Positions 25,601 to 35,697 of a DNA stretch of 64,000 bases are shown here, one piece after another. The position numbers and the translations under genes are program-made. Source of the stretch: Christensenellaceae bacterium (GTDB lineage Bacteria; Bacillota; Clostridia; Christensenellales; Christensenellaceae); NCBI GenBank assembly GCA_022846035.1, contig AP025580.1, positions 2,356,001 to 2,420,000 on the forward strand, written 5' to 3'. Each line of letters starts with the position of its first letter. Within the stretch, counting starts at the first letter, position 1. The notes under the pieces were generated by a model. It did no database searches. It was not told where the DNA came from and saw only the letters and a program-made list of their open reading frames with translations.

Positions 25601-28600
25601 TTAGTAACTTGTATTCAGAATCCCATTTAATTTTGTAATAATCTTCTGGTCATATCCTGAATCACCTGCAGCCCATGTTCCGTTTAAGCCTTCTACCGTG
25701 GCTGAAAGCCCTCTAATCCATTCAGCCCAACGCGGATCAACATTCGCCATACCTGTCGGTAGCGAATCTACGCTGGCATAACAATACAAATGCTGCACGT
25801 GAGCCATAATACCTGTCTCTATCGAAGCGAATGAATTCCCCGGCACACCGCCTGTTGCACCTAAGCCCGCAAAATTATGTTGTGCAACATTTACATCGCC
25901 AGTAAATTTTAAATAATTCGTTTCATGGCACATCTGTGCAAATGCCACCTCTGTTTTAATATTCAAACCTGAATATTGACAAATTTGAACATACAACTCA
26001 CAGAATCTATACAGATCCACACCTTCGGCAACATAGAGTTGCGGATAACTTTCTAAGCCCACGGTATTCACATAATAGTTATATAACTGCTGTGCATTTG
26101 TCTGGGATGTCCCTTGTATCTTGTGCTGCCCTTGTGAAACCGCTTCTGCTTTCACATTAAAAGTCGTCCCTCCGATAAAGCCTCTGTTCCCTCTGTTATC
26201 TGTGGCATACACATCCATATTGTACTTACCTATACGACCATTAAGAACATTCCCTATAGCGGTCCATGTCGTGCCATCTTCGCTAACTTGCCCGTCATAC
26301 CATTTAAGATCAGCCTGACCTCCGTTCGCGCTCCAAACAGCAAACTCTACGTTCTTTACACCGCTCTTATCCTGTACTCCATATGCATGCATATAGAAAT
26401 CAGCGGTTACAATATCCTGTTCAGCCGTTCCAACCTTTGTTGCAGTCGGCGGGGCCGTATCAGTAATGACCCTTATGCTCGTTGTTCCGATACAGCCTTC
26501 CAGCCCTTGATTGTTCGTCGCATAAACGTGTATTTGGTAGATACCGGATTCCCAATTATGGTTTTTGATGGATATATCTGCTTTCCAGTTCTCCCCTTCA
26601 AAATTCACTCCATCATACCAAACCAAATCATTTTGGTTAGATACTTCGCTCCAGACCGCAAAGCGAACATTTTTAACACCGGTTTCCGTATCTGTAACAT
26701 TATAAGCAAATGCGTTGAACTCCGTATCTTCAGTGCTGGAGACGCTTGGCGCTACGGCTGTAGCTTTTGGCGGAGTCGTATCTTTTAATATCTCTCGTCT
26801 TACAGTGCCGATACATGCACGATTTCCTGATCGATCCTGTGCATAGACATGCAGCTGATAAGCTCCTGGCTTACCGCCGAAATCCTCTTTCAAATCAATA
26901 TCTATCGTCCAATTACCATCATTACCTTGTGCCAGATCGTACCATTTCAAATCCGCTTGATTGGACGCTTCGCTCCATACCGCAACCTGAACATTCGCTA
27001 CCCCTGTTTTATCATCAGTAACATTCGCGGTCATTGAAAATAGCGTGTTGTAAGAAGATGGGCTAACGTCCGTAAGTTTTCCTGTAGGGGGAATCGTATC
27101 CTTGAAATCCATAACTACCCTTGTCGTCCCCACACATGCCGTTAATCCCTGAGTGTTGGTCGCATAAACATGTACTTGGTAAGCGCCGCTTTGATTATTA
27201 TGGTCTTTTGCGAAAATATTCGCATACCATACGCCTTCGCCCGACCGTATCCCATCATACCATTTAAGGTCAGCTTGATTCGACGCCTCACTCCACACAG
27301 CAAACCTCACGTTCTTTATTCCGCTTTCATCATCCCGAAGATTATATGTTTCTACGCTAAAATACGGATTAACCGTTGGGCTGCCGCTAGTAAATATATT
27401 GTCCGCAATCGGCGCTGTCTTATCTTGCTGTATAACAAGACGTGTTGTCCCTACACATCCGGTATTGCCCGCACTATCTGTTGCATAAACGTGCATCTGG
27501 TAGGCGCCGATTTTGCCACCAAATTCTTTTGACATATCAATATCCAGCGTCCATGTATTACTACCGTCCTGCTTTAAATTATACCATTTCAAATCTGCCT
27601 GATTGGACGCCTCGCTCCACACCGCCACTCGCGCAGACGCTACGCCGCTCTTATCATCGGTAATTCCTGCCGCGAGAGAAATTTGGGACTTATATGTCGG
27701 GTTCTCACTTAATGTAATACCTGTTCCTTTAGGCGGAACAGTATCCTTAAAGTCCATAACTACACGTGTTGTTCCCACGCATCCTTCATTCCCCAGTGTA
27801 TCTGTCGCGTAGACATGTACCTGATACGCACCTGCCACGTTGCCAAAATCCTTGGCAAATACATTTGCATACCAATCATCGCCATCATTACCCTTAATAC
27901 CTGGAATCCATTTCAAATCCGCTTGATTGGACGCTTCGCTCCACACTGCAAATCTAACGTTCTTTATTCCGTTTGCATCTTTGAGCTTGTAAGTTTGCAC
28001 ACTAAAATATGGATTAACCGTTGGGCTGCCGCTCGTAAAGATAGCCGATGCCGTGGGCGCCGTGGTGTCCTTGAGAATTACTAATCTCGCAGTTCCTATA
28101 CATCCCGTATTTCCGGCATTATCCGTTGCATAAATATGAGCTTGATAGGCGCCAGGTTTACCAGCAAATTCTTTCAGCATATCAATATCTATCGTCCAAT
28201 TATTGCCTCCTGCCTGCTTTAGATCATACCATTTCAAATCTGCCTGATTGGACGCTTCACTCCATATAGCGACTTTAGCGGACGCTACCCCGCTATCATC
28301 GTCTGTAATACCCGTTGTCAGGGTAAACTTCGTCTGGGATGTCGGGTTTTCGCTCGTGCTGATACCAAGTCCTTTAGGCGGCGTATAATCCGTAGAACCT
28401 ATGGTTACTCTTGTCGTTCCAATACATCCTTCGTTCCCCTGGTTATCCATCGCATAAACATGAACTTGATAAGGGCCCACCGCATTATTATGGTTAACGG
28501 CATTAATATCCGCATACCATATTCCGTCTTTCAGTATCCCATCATACCACTTTAAATCAGCTTGATTCGATGCCTCGCTCCATGCAGCAAAACGGACCTT

Positions 28601-29812
28601 TTTTACGCCGCTTAAAATATCCTTAACGCCTATGGCTTCCGCCCTGAAATAATTGTTATTGGTTACAAGATCTGATGTACGTATGCCCTCCGCAGTCGGC
28701 GGCGCCGAATCTTTCAACAAAGTATAGGTGCAAGTAAACAATTGTCCTGTATTTCCCCATTTATCTGTCGCACTAAGCTCAACAATATATTTTCCCGCAT
28801 AACATTGAAAATCAGTATATGCATCAAAATACAAATGCCACCAATCATTCCCGTAATTAGACGCCTGATATATTTTCGCGCTTCCTTTTCCTAACGTTTC
28901 CGGATATACGGTATATTGCGCGCTTACTACCCCGCTTACATCATATATTTGCGACGACATGGAAAATTGCGGTACGTATGTCAACGTATCGGAACTAGTA
29001 GCTGCCAATAATACCGGCGGATCATTTTCACGTGTATGCGTCGCGGCATATTGCAAAACAGCTGTCGTTATTTTATTAGCTAACGTTTGTTGATTTTCGG
29101 CCTTTTGTATTTCGACAAGATCACCTGCGTTGGTCATAAAACCAGCTTCGATCAAAACGGACGGGACGCCTGAATACTTAGTAATTGAATTCTTTTCTTC
29201 AGTCTTAATAGAAGGACTCCTTGGCGTCAAATAAAATCCACTTCTGAACTGGGTATCTAATAACTTCGCAAATACCGCGGAATCACTGATGGTCGCTTCC
29301 GTTTTATTATAGGTCCCAGTCAATGTCTGAGAATAATATATCTCATATCCCTTTGGGCTGCTCGGATATCCACTTCCGCTATCATTATGGTGCAAGGTCA
29401 TTACTAAATCAGGAACTCTGGTAATTTCCGGCCGATACACCCAAGGCGTATTAATCGCCGGTAACAGCTCCATTTGAAAGTCGTATTGTTTTCCGCCATA
29501 TGAGTTATTTGGATTGGGATCACCGGGAATAATATAAGGGATATCGTTAGGGAGGGTAGTTAATTTATTTGTGAGATAAACCGTTATTCCCTGCGCCTGT
29601 AGTGTTTTTGCTGTTTTATAAGCAATTTGTTCATTCAGCACATTTTCCCGGACACCACCGGCACTGGCGCCCGGAGAAATGGGGCCATGTCCCGGATTAA
29701 TCACAACCGTAAAATCCCCTGCTGCTTTTGCCGCGGGTTCTGTTCCAAAAGGTGTCACAACCATCAGGACACAAACAATTATTGCTAATAGAATTGTAAC
29801 ACTTCTTTTCAT
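25601..29812 (-). CDS. giant secreted wall hydrolase: amidase_3, eight repeats, glucosaminidase
   Basis: The 1403-aa secreted protein has a signal peptide (about 1-31). An N-acetylmuramoyl-L-alanine amidase (Amidase_3) spans about 33-252, with VVINPGHG, the Zn-binding Glu/His residues in VLNEQIAYKTA and VMTLHHNDSG, and VLIEAGFMTN. About 265-1200 contain eight units of roughly 105 residues, each with a version of WSEASNQADLKWYD and a Q-x-H-V-Y-A-x-D tail, matching GBS Bsp-like repeats. A C-terminal glucosaminidase-type domain (about 1225-1400) contains AFAQMCHETNYLKF and AQHNFAGLGATGG. It should cleave both the peptide stem and glycan strand of peptidoglycan. The repeats alternate between two subtypes. 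Confidence 0.92.
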   Translation of the reverse strand: MKRSVTILLAIIVCVLMVVTPFGTEPAAKAAGDFTVVINPGHGPISPGASAGGVRENVLNEQIAYKTAKTLQAQGITVYLTNKLTTLPNDIPYIIPGDPNPNNSYGGKQYDFQMELLPAINTPWVYRPEITRVPDLVMTLHHNDSGSGYPSSPKGYEIYYSQTLTGTYNKTEATISDSAVFAKLLDTQFRSGFYLTPRSPSIKTEEKNSITKYSGVPSVLIEAGFMTNAGDLVEIQKAENQQTLANKITTAVLQYAATHTRENDPPVLLAATSSDTLTYVPQFSMSSQIYDVSGVVSAQYTVYPETLGKGSAKIYQASNYGNDWWHLYFDAYTDFQCYAGKYIVELSATDKWGNTGQLFTCTYTLLKDSAPPTAEGIRTSDLVTNNNYFRAEAIGVKDILSGVKKVRFAAWSEASNQADLKWYDGILKDGIWYADINAVNHNNAVGPYQVHVYAMDNQGNEGCIGTTRVTIGSTDYTPPKGLGISTSENPTSQTKFTLTTGITDDDSGVASAKVAIWSEASNQADLKWYDLKQAGGNNWTIDIDMLKEFAGKPGAYQAHIYATDNAGNTGCIGTARLVILKDTTAPTASAIFTSGSPTVNPYFSVQTYKLKDANGIKNVRFAVWSEASNQADLKWIPGIKGNDGDDWYANVFAKDFGNVAGAYQVHVYATDTLGNEGCVGTTRVVMDFKDTVPPKGTGITLSENPTYKSQISLAAGITDDKSGVASARVAVWSEASNQADLKWYNLKQDGSNTWTLDIDMSKEFGGKIGAYQMHVYATDSAGNTGCVGTTRLVIQQDKTAPIADNIFTSGSPTVNPYFSVETYNLRDDESGIKNVRFAVWSEASNQADLKWYDGIRSGEGVWYANIFAKDHNNQSGAYQVHVYATNTQGLTACVGTTRVVMDFKDTIPPTGKLTDVSPSSYNTLFSMTANVTDDKTGVANVQVAVWSEASNQADLKWYDLAQGNDGNWTIDIDLKEDFGGKPGAYQLHVYAQDRSGNRACIGTVRREILKDTTPPKATAVAPSVSSTEDTEFNAFAYNVTDTETGVKNVRFAVWSEVSNQNDLVWYDGVNFEGENWKADISIKNHNWESGIYQIHVYATNNQGLEGCIGTTSIRVITDTAPPTATKVGTAEQDIVTADFYMHAYGVQDKSGVKNVEFAVWSANGGQADLKWYDGQVSEDGTTWTAIGNVLNGRIGKYNMDVYATDNRGNRGFIGGTTFNVKAEAVSQGQHKIQGTSQTNAQQLYNYYVNTVGLESYPQLYVAEGVDLYRFCELYVQICQYSGLNIKTEVAFAQMCHETNYLKFTGDVNVAQHNFAGLGATGGVPGNSFASIETGIMAHVQHLYCYASVDSLPTGMANVDPRWAEWIRGLSATVEGLNGTWAAGDSGYDQKIITKLNGILNTSY

Positions 29813-29948
29813 AAACTATCCCCTCTGAAAAAACTATATACTAAAACAATTTACAACTAGTATAAACTTTAATTTGTTAAAAATCAATTGCCGAATTGTT
29901 AACAAAGTATTACGAACTTGTGCTTTGTCCAAATTTCAAGCGCCTGCC

Positions 29949-31847
29949 TTATTGATACCACGCGTCGACTGTCCATGTTAAATCAATATAAAGCGCTTCC
30001 TTTTCATTGTCGGCCGGTATCATTTTACCCTTGACAAATATTTCCCTCAAGGTTTCCAACGTTTCCATGCTTGGTTCCGTAATATTAATGTACCATCTGC
30101 CGTATATCTCATCATACTTGTATGTTTCGAACATAAATTGTTGCTCTTCTTCATCTAGTACTCCCATAAGACGCTCAAATTCCGGGATTGCCAAAACTGA
30201 TATATACCACTTGTTATCGGATGCAGTCCGAATATAATTACTGGGATCCAACCCCATTTCTTTCAAAATCAAAGTCTCTGCAAAAACAGAATATTCATTT
30301 CCCTGTCCCGGCTGTGGTACGCCATAAGTATGCAGCCATCGCTTCTCCTGATATTGATTCTGTACCGTATGCTTCATATAATCATGAACCTCGGTATTCA
30401 GCCCAACCCAGAAATTACTTACATAAATATAAGCATTCAGCATCATGGCACATAGTGGTATCAGCAAAATATACTGTATACGAAAGTGGCTGTCATTATT
30501 TTCTGCCACTACTAATTTATTGATAATCCCCAATAAATAGTATATCCCCATAATAAGAAGAAACAGCAAATAACTCACAAATGGAATAACATAATATGAA
30601 ACATATGAACTCTCATTCAGAACAAAAAGGGTATAATGCGAGAAGAAAAGAAACAACACGAGCAATATCGTATTAACGACTTTCTTCGTTTTAACAGCAT
30701 ACATAACAATTGCGAATACCACAAATGCACAGAGAATAATTGATAATACCAACACTGCCATTTGATCCATGGGAGTTAAGAAAACATTAATTCGGCCTGT
30801 CTCGTGAAACAATCCCCCGCCAAAAATTGATGCTATAATCTGAAATAGCGATTGTGTCAATATCGTATCAAAAAAGAACTGCAATTTAGATACAACCTGT
30901 AAAAGCGGATTCCCAAGGACGGCCCTTGCGCCGATTTCAATGTTATAGTATGCGCACAGGAGCTGAGAAGTCTTAAGATATAGAACACCACAAATACCTA
31001 ATAATATAATGAACAGTAATACATTTCGCCACTGATATTTCCGTTTTGGCTCAAAAACAATTGATATTGCGAACATTAAAAATGCAATTGCTGTCGCTAA
31101 TTGATATGCATAAAAAGCCGTCACCAAGCACACCGCGGCCATACAAAGCATCAGCAAAGCCTGTCCCATCTTTTTTGACCTGAAACGATCCATTGACTTT
31201 TCAAATAATATAACAGCAAAGCCTGACCACGCAAGTGCAATACTAAAAGACTGGGTGGCCGCATATCCTATGACATCAACGTATGCCGACGATACGCAAA
31301 TTGCCATTGTAATTACAAAAGCCAAAAACTCTTTCTTTGTTTTTTCGCGGAGCCATGTATGTAATACAAAAGCAAAGAAAAGCATGAACAACCATGAAAT
31401 CCACCGAATGAGAACCGTATTCATATTGCCCACGAAAACTTGTCCCAACACCGCGCCAATCGGCCTTAATGTTGCCATATGCAAAACGACTATATCCGTT
31501 GTACGATCAAAAGAACCGAACATCCATAAATCGTCGTAATAATAATATCCTTTTATCAGTAACGGAAGGTATACAATAAAAAACGCTATAATAATTAGTA
31601 ATTCATATTTATATTTTGCCCAAAAAGACATATTAGGGGAAATAGTTATGCTTTTTAATATATAATAAAGTGCTCCTGAACTTGCTGCCGCCATAAATAA
31701 TGCTACATAAATTTTTAGCCCCGTATACTTTTGGGGGGTAGTTAATATAAAAACAAGCGCTAAAAATACAAAAAGCGCCAAGAAAATTGTTACATTAACC
31801 TTATTGACAAATTTTTTTGGATAAATCAATTTTTGCTTCTCTCCCAT
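29949..31847 (-). CDS. GtrII-like polytopic glucosyltransferase
   Basis: The 632-aa membrane protein starts after AAAGGAAGAGGCA. It has about twelve transmembrane helices. The first long extracytoplasmic loop holds GYYYYDDLWMFGSF, where the DD pair after a helix matches the GtrII/GT-C catalytic position. A C-terminal soluble region of about 150 residues follows. GtrII-type enzymes attach glucose or another sugar from a polyprenyl-phosphate donor to a surface glycan. It stands upstream of the amino-sugar genes and likely decorates the product of this locus. Confidence 0.72.
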   Translation of the reverse strand: MGEKQKLIYPKKFVNKVNVTIFLALFVFLALVFILTTPQKYTGLKIYVALFMAAASSGALYYILKSITISPNMSFWAKYKYELLIIIAFFIVYLPLLIKGYYYYDDLWMFGSFDRTTDIVVLHMATLRPIGAVLGQVFVGNMNTVLIRWISWLFMLFFAFVLHTWLREKTKKEFLAFVITMAICVSSAYVDVIGYAATQSFSIALAWSGFAVILFEKSMDRFRSKKMGQALLMLCMAAVCLVTAFYAYQLATAIAFLMFAISIVFEPKRKYQWRNVLLFIILLGICGVLYLKTSQLLCAYYNIEIGARAVLGNPLLQVVSKLQFFFDTILTQSLFQIIASIFGGGLFHETGRINVFLTPMDQMAVLVLSIILCAFVVFAIVMYAVKTKKVVNTILLVLFLFFSHYTLFVLNESSYVSYYVIPFVSYLLFLLIMGIYYLLGIINKLVVAENNDSHFRIQYILLIPLCAMMLNAYIYVSNFWVGLNTEVHDYMKHTVQNQYQEKRWLHTYGVPQPGQGNEYSVFAETLILKEMGLDPSNYIRTASDNKWYISVLAIPEFERLMGVLDEEEQQFMFETYKYDEIYGRWYINITEPSMETLETLREIFVKGKMIPADNEKEALYIDLTWTVDAWYQ

Positions 31848-31922
31848 TGCCTCTTCCTTTCACGCAAGCTTATCCCACCATAGCAACACCACACACGCCT
31901 CTCCGGCTATCACAACAATCCG

Positions 31923-33002
31923 TCATATTTCTTTTAAGATCGCCGCCGCGATTTTATCCGTATCCACCCCTGCATAACACGGCAAGGTAATCGTGTTTTG
32001 CTCCAGATACAGCGCATTCGGCTGGACGCTGTTGTACTTTTCCTTATAATAACTACAATTTGACAAACAATAAGTTCCTATCGTACTTTCAATTTCCCTA
32101 TCTTTCAAAGATTGTACCAATTGATCGCGTTTTACCCTTTCCGGCACTGTAAACACCAGACTTTGTATATTGTGAATCGCATTATCCGCACATTTTTGAG
32201 CAGTATACCCTGCTTCGCTGATTTGCTCAGTCAGCGCTTTTTGTATTGCAATACGCTCCTTAACGATTTCATTTAATTTTTCCAGTTGTTTGATCAGCAT
32301 CAGGCATTGCAATTCCGGCAGTCTGTAGTTATAGCCGTATGTGATAAAATCCATTTTTCCATCTTTCAGGACCGCCCCATGCGCCAATTTTACGTTCAGC
32401 TTTTCCGCGTATTCATCATTGTTTGTCGTGATCGCGCCACCTTCTCCTGCTGTCAACAATTTGCGCGGATGAAAACTAAAACATTCCAAATCAGCTAAAT
32501 TACCTATTTTTATGCCATCTATAGAACTACCGATTGCGCAGGCGGCGTCATTGATTAAAGGAATATCATGCGCTTTGCATATTTCAGAAACTTTATCTAA
32601 GCCCGACGGATTTCCCAAAGCACAAACAAAAATGACCGCTTTTGTTTGTGCCGTAATCTTTCTTTCCAGTTCTTCCGGAAGCATATTGTATGTTTCCAGG
32701 CTCACATCCGCGAACACAGGAGTCGCTCCACACGCTTCCACAACATTTACTGTCGCAGGAAAAGAAAAATCTGATACAACCACTTCGTCCCCGCTTCCAA
32801 TATTCAGTATCTCCAGACAGGCGGCAAGCGCTGTTGTTGCCGATGTAGCATTAAAACTGTGCTTAGCTCCGATATATTCACACATTTTTTTGGGAAATTC
32901 AACAGAATATTTCCCGCGAGTAAGGATTCCGCTGTCGAATATTTCCCTGAATTCCTTTTCCACTTCTTCAAAACTGATATACGGCTTTATCAACTTAATC
33001 AT
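31923..33002 (-). CDS. DegT/DnrJ/EryC1/StrS-family PLP sugar aminotransferase
   Basis: The 359-aa enzyme has the fold-type I sugar aminotransferase pattern: NATSATTALAACLEIL, VVSDFSFPATVNVVEA, LINDAACAIGS, and the PLP-lysine motif SFHPRKLLTAGEGGAI with Lys near residue 180. It makes an amino sugar from a keto sugar nucleotide. It shares the direction of the next two upstream genes (epimerase and oxidoreductase), 12 nt away. The exact substrate is unknown; a second DegT enzyme in the cluster suggests two different amino sugars or a diamino sugar. Confidence 0.9.
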   Translation of the reverse strand: MIKLIKPYISFEEVEKEFREIFDSGILTRGKYSVEFPKKMCEYIGAKHSFNATSATTALAACLEILNIGSGDEVVVSDFSFPATVNVVEACGATPVFADVSLETYNMLPEELERKITAQTKAVIFVCALGNPSGLDKVSEICKAHDIPLINDAACAIGSSIDGIKIGNLADLECFSFHPRKLLTAGEGGAITTNNDEYAEKLNVKLAHGAVLKDGKMDFITYGYNYRLPELQCLMLIKQLEKLNEIVKERIAIQKALTEQISEAGYTAQKCADNAIHNIQSLVFTVPERVKRDQLVQSLKDREIESTIGTYCLSNCSYYKEKYNSVQPNALYLEQNTITLPCYAGVDTDKIAAAILKEI

Positions 33003-33014
33003 ATCGTTTGCCTC

Positions 33015-33977
33015 TTATAATTTTATATTCTCTTGATACCAGTCAAGCGTTTTGGCCAGACCATCTTCAAACCGAACCGGCTCAAATGCTATCAGCGTAT
33101 GCAGCTTTGCATTACTTGCATTATGACAATCTACGTCTGCATTTCGGCGTTCTTTATATACGATTTCTCCGTCAAAATGCATATATTCACAAATTTTTTC
33201 TACCAAATCCTTGATCTTGATCTGTCCATTTGTAGAGATATTGACAGCTTCTCCAACCGGCATTTTATCATATAATTTTATAATTGCTTCAACCGTATCC
33301 TCTACATAAATAAAATCCCGTGACTGCATCCCCGTTCCATGGATCTGCGGCGCATCCCCTTCCATGATGCGCTTTGCTGTAATCGGTATAATTCCTGCCA
33401 GCGGTCCCTCATAGTTTTGCCTTGGCCCATAATTGTTGAACGGCCGGACAATAAATGCATCCAGCTTATATTGATTAACATAGGAGAACAGCATGATATC
33501 TGCTGCAGCTTTTCCTGCGGCATATGTAGTTGTTGCTTTAAACGGATGGTTTTCATCCATCGGCTCGTAAACTGCCGATCCATACACTTCTGAGGATGAA
33601 AAATGGCACAATGTCTGAAATGCCCCTCGCCTTTGCAACTCCAGTAGATTTTTCATGATATTGACGTTTGTCATATAAGCGTTCATCGGATTGATAAACG
33701 AATAATTAAGCGCTTTTGTCGCGCAGTTGAAAACAATATTAATATCGTATTGTTCCAAAATATAATCAAGCGTGCCTTCTATTTCCACGTCGTCTTTGAT
33801 AAAAACAGCGCCGCGCGCCAGCGCCTCCTTAATATTACTTTTGTGGCCAACAAAAAGGTTGTCAACAATAACAACCTTTTTTGCTCCTTCATCCAGTAAT
33901 CTGTCCGCCAGATGGCTGCCAATAAAGCCCGCGCCACCCGTGACCAATATGTTAGATCTCTTAATTTCCGATCTCAT
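33015..33977 (-). CDS. NAD-dependent sugar-nucleotide epimerase/dehydratase
   Basis: The 320-aa extended SDR has GGAGFIGSHLADRLL at residues 14-28, FSSSEVYG and TYAAGKAAAD (catalytic Tyr-x-x-x-Lys), and RPFNNYGPRQ. The Ser-Ser-Glu motif favours a 4,6-dehydratase-like activity, though epimerase activity is possible. It would supply a keto sugar nucleotide to the aminotransferase downstream. It overlaps the oxidoreductase gene by 4 nt. Confidence 0.87.
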   Translation of the reverse strand: MRSEIKRSNILVTGGAGFIGSHLADRLLDEGAKKVVIVDNLFVGHKSNIKEALARGAVFIKDDVEIEGTLDYILEQYDINIVFNCATKALNYSFINPMNAYMTNVNIMKNLLELQRRGAFQTLCHFSSSEVYGSAVYEPMDENHPFKATTTYAAGKAAADIMLFSYVNQYKLDAFIVRPFNNYGPRQNYEGPLAGIIPITAKRIMEGDAPQIHGTGMQSRDFIYVEDTVEAIIKLYDKMPVGEAVNISTNGQIKIKDLVEKICEYMHFDGEIVYKERRNADVDCHNASNAKLHTLIAFEPVRFEDGLAKTLDWYQENIKL

Positions 33978-34975
33978 TTTCCGCTCCCTTTCAAGCTTTC
34001 GCTTGCCTTTTCCAGTATTTCTATAACCCGCATTCCCTGCTCGGGTCCGGAATTCGACTGTTTCCCAGTCTTAATACACTCTGCAAAATGTGTCAGACTG
34101 TTGAGCAAAGAATCTTCCGGTTCTACATTCGGCACATAAAGATCTCCCATTCTGACCTTTGCTTCATATTTTCCATATTCGCTAAACATTTCCTCGTTCA
34201 GCTCAACGCCCTTGTCATAAATCATAAGCTTTTCTGATTCTTTCAAATCATCGAACACGATCATTTTGTTGGTTCCGCCGATAATCATCATTCGTTCTTT
34301 TAAAGGCGAAATCCAACTTGATTTGAGCATTGCGACAAATTCATCATAATGAATTGTTAAATACGTCAATACTTCCTGGTTTCCAAATTTTTTAATTCCC
34401 ATACACTCCACAGCGTTTGCTTGCTTTCCACTGCAAAGATAATCAAGTATCGCCAGATCATGTACCGCGAGATCCCACATTGCATTCATATCATTTTTAA
34501 TATGCGGCCCCAAGTTTGCCCGATTGGATTCAAAAAAGACCAGTTCCCCCAACTCTCCACTATCAATAATTTCTTTTATCTTCCTTATAATCGGATGATA
34601 TACCAGAATATGATCAACATGAATCAGCACGCCATTTTCTTCTGCCAAGTCTTTTAACCGTTTTGCATCTTCCAGCTTAGTCGCCATCGGCTTTTCCATA
34701 AAAAGATGCTTTTTTGACGCTAATACTGCCCGCGCCACAGTCTGGCCAATTTCATTGCGCAAAGCAACCGCGCACATCCCTACCTCAGGATCATTCACCA
34801 CGTCTTTATAATCGTTATAATATTTGACTTTGTCCCCATAAAGATTCCTGGCCTTTTGCAGTTTCCCATCATCCACATCACAAATACCATATAGCTCAAA
34901 GTCCTTGCTATTGTTCAAATTGCGGGCAATATTCGGACCCCAATATCCAAATCCAATCAAAACCGCTTTCATCAT
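33974..34975 (-). CDS. Gfo/Idh/MocA-family sugar-nucleotide oxidoreductase (WbpB-like)
   Basis: The 333-aa enzyme has GFGYWGPNIARNL (Rossmann), the EKPMAT motif typical of the family, HVDHILVYHP, and a C-terminal alpha/beta domain (about 130-325). In WbpB/WlbA-type pathways such enzymes oxidise C3 of a UDP-GlcNAcA-type sugar before transamination and acetylation. A DegT aminotransferase and a hexapeptide acetyltransferase nearby complete such a set. Assignment to that exact pathway is inference. Confidence 0.85.
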   Translation of the reverse strand: MMKAVLIGFGYWGPNIARNLNNSKDFELYGICDVDDGKLQKARNLYGDKVKYYNDYKDVVNDPEVGMCAVALRNEIGQTVARAVLASKKHLFMEKPMATKLEDAKRLKDLAEENGVLIHVDHILVYHPIIRKIKEIIDSGELGELVFFESNRANLGPHIKNDMNAMWDLAVHDLAILDYLCSGKQANAVECMGIKKFGNQEVLTYLTIHYDEFVAMLKSSWISPLKERMMIIGGTNKMIVFDDLKESEKLMIYDKGVELNEEMFSEYGKYEAKVRMGDLYVPNVEPEDSLLNSLTHFAECIKTGKQSNSGPEQGMRVIEILEKASESLKGSGK

Positions 34976-34989
34976 CTAACGTCCATCCT

Positions 34990-35343
34990 TTAAAAAATTT
35001 TTACACTAAATATGATTACACCAACGATAATCAATACATTGCCAAGCAACTTCTTTTTGGTGATCTGCTCTTTTAGGAAAACCGCGCTCAATATCATAAT
35101 AAATGCGTATCCCAAAGACTCAATCACCGCGCCATACTTTAGAGGCACAAATTGATAAGTATAAAGTGGAATCAACATCGAAATAAAAAGCAACAAATAT
35201 CCAACTATAACAAGTTTGTTAATATATTGTTCCTTAAAACTTTTTACATCAATATTCTTCTCAGCGCTTTTTTTCAGCAGAATCTGGGCTATTGTCGCAA
35301 TAAAAACCCCGCCTGCCATCATAAACAAATAACTAACTAGCAT
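34990..35343 (-). CDS. small four-helix EamA/SMR-type membrane subunit
   Basis: The 117-aa protein, starting at ATG 35343, has four transmembrane helices and ends in VIIFSVKIF. The LKEQITKKKLLGNVLIIVGVII segment is the typical last-helix motif of EamA/SMR transporters. It is half-size compared with ten-helix EamA proteins. It overlaps a second half-size protein by 11 nt, so the two probably form a heterodimer, as ArnE/ArnF do in flipping undecaprenyl-phosphate sugars. Its ligand is not known. Confidence 0.75.
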   Translation of the reverse strand: MLVSYLFMMAGGVFIATIAQILLKKSAEKNIDVKSFKEQYINKLVIVGYLLLFISMLIPLYTYQFVPLKYGAVIESLGYAFIMILSAVFLKEQITKKKLLGNVLIIVGVIIFSVKIF

Positions 35344-35695
35344 CAGACGACACCACCACAATTCCTATTACGATAATAGCGCTTCCAATGAGGTTTTCTA
35401 TCGTAATAACTTCCTGAAAAAAAATCACCGCCCACAAAAGGTTCCAAATTACGACAACCCCCTTGTTGGAGTATGCCTTTACCAATGTAAAATGCTTTAA
35501 AACCTGCTGCCATAACAGTGCGTACACCACCAAAAGCCCCAATACCAAACAAGCATACAGGAAAAAGGCAGGAGTAAAAAATCCCTGCCCTGCCGCTGTT
35601 TTTGATGTTACACCTACAAACGAATATACAATAAACGAAAGGTGCATGAATATAAAATTACCAATCGTCGGTTTCTTTGCCTCACTCAGAACCAA
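35333..35695 (-). CDS. second small EamA/SMR-type membrane subunit
   Basis: The 120-aa protein starts best at a TTG (35695) that follows AGGGGGAG by 6 nt; longer starts would run into the acetyltransferase gene. It has four transmembrane helices and the VITIENLIGSAIIVIGIVVV segment that matches the end of EamA repeats. It pairs with the following gene, whose start lies inside its last codons. The pair lies between the oxidoreductase and acetyltransferase genes, pointing to lipid-linked amino-sugar flipping. Confidence 0.72.
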   Translation of the reverse strand: MVLSEAKKPTIGNFIFMHLSFIVYSFVGVTSKTAAGQGFFTPAFFLYACLVLGLLVVYALLWQQVLKHFTLVKAYSNKGVVVIWNLLWAVIFFQEVITIENLIGSAIIVIGIVVVSSDAS

Positions 35696-35697
35696 TG

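Noticed and set aside
26121..28084. Plus-strand reading frames across the repeat region of the giant amidase
   Set aside because: They recur with the repeat period, which is the shadow of the repeats on the other strand, and have no start signals.
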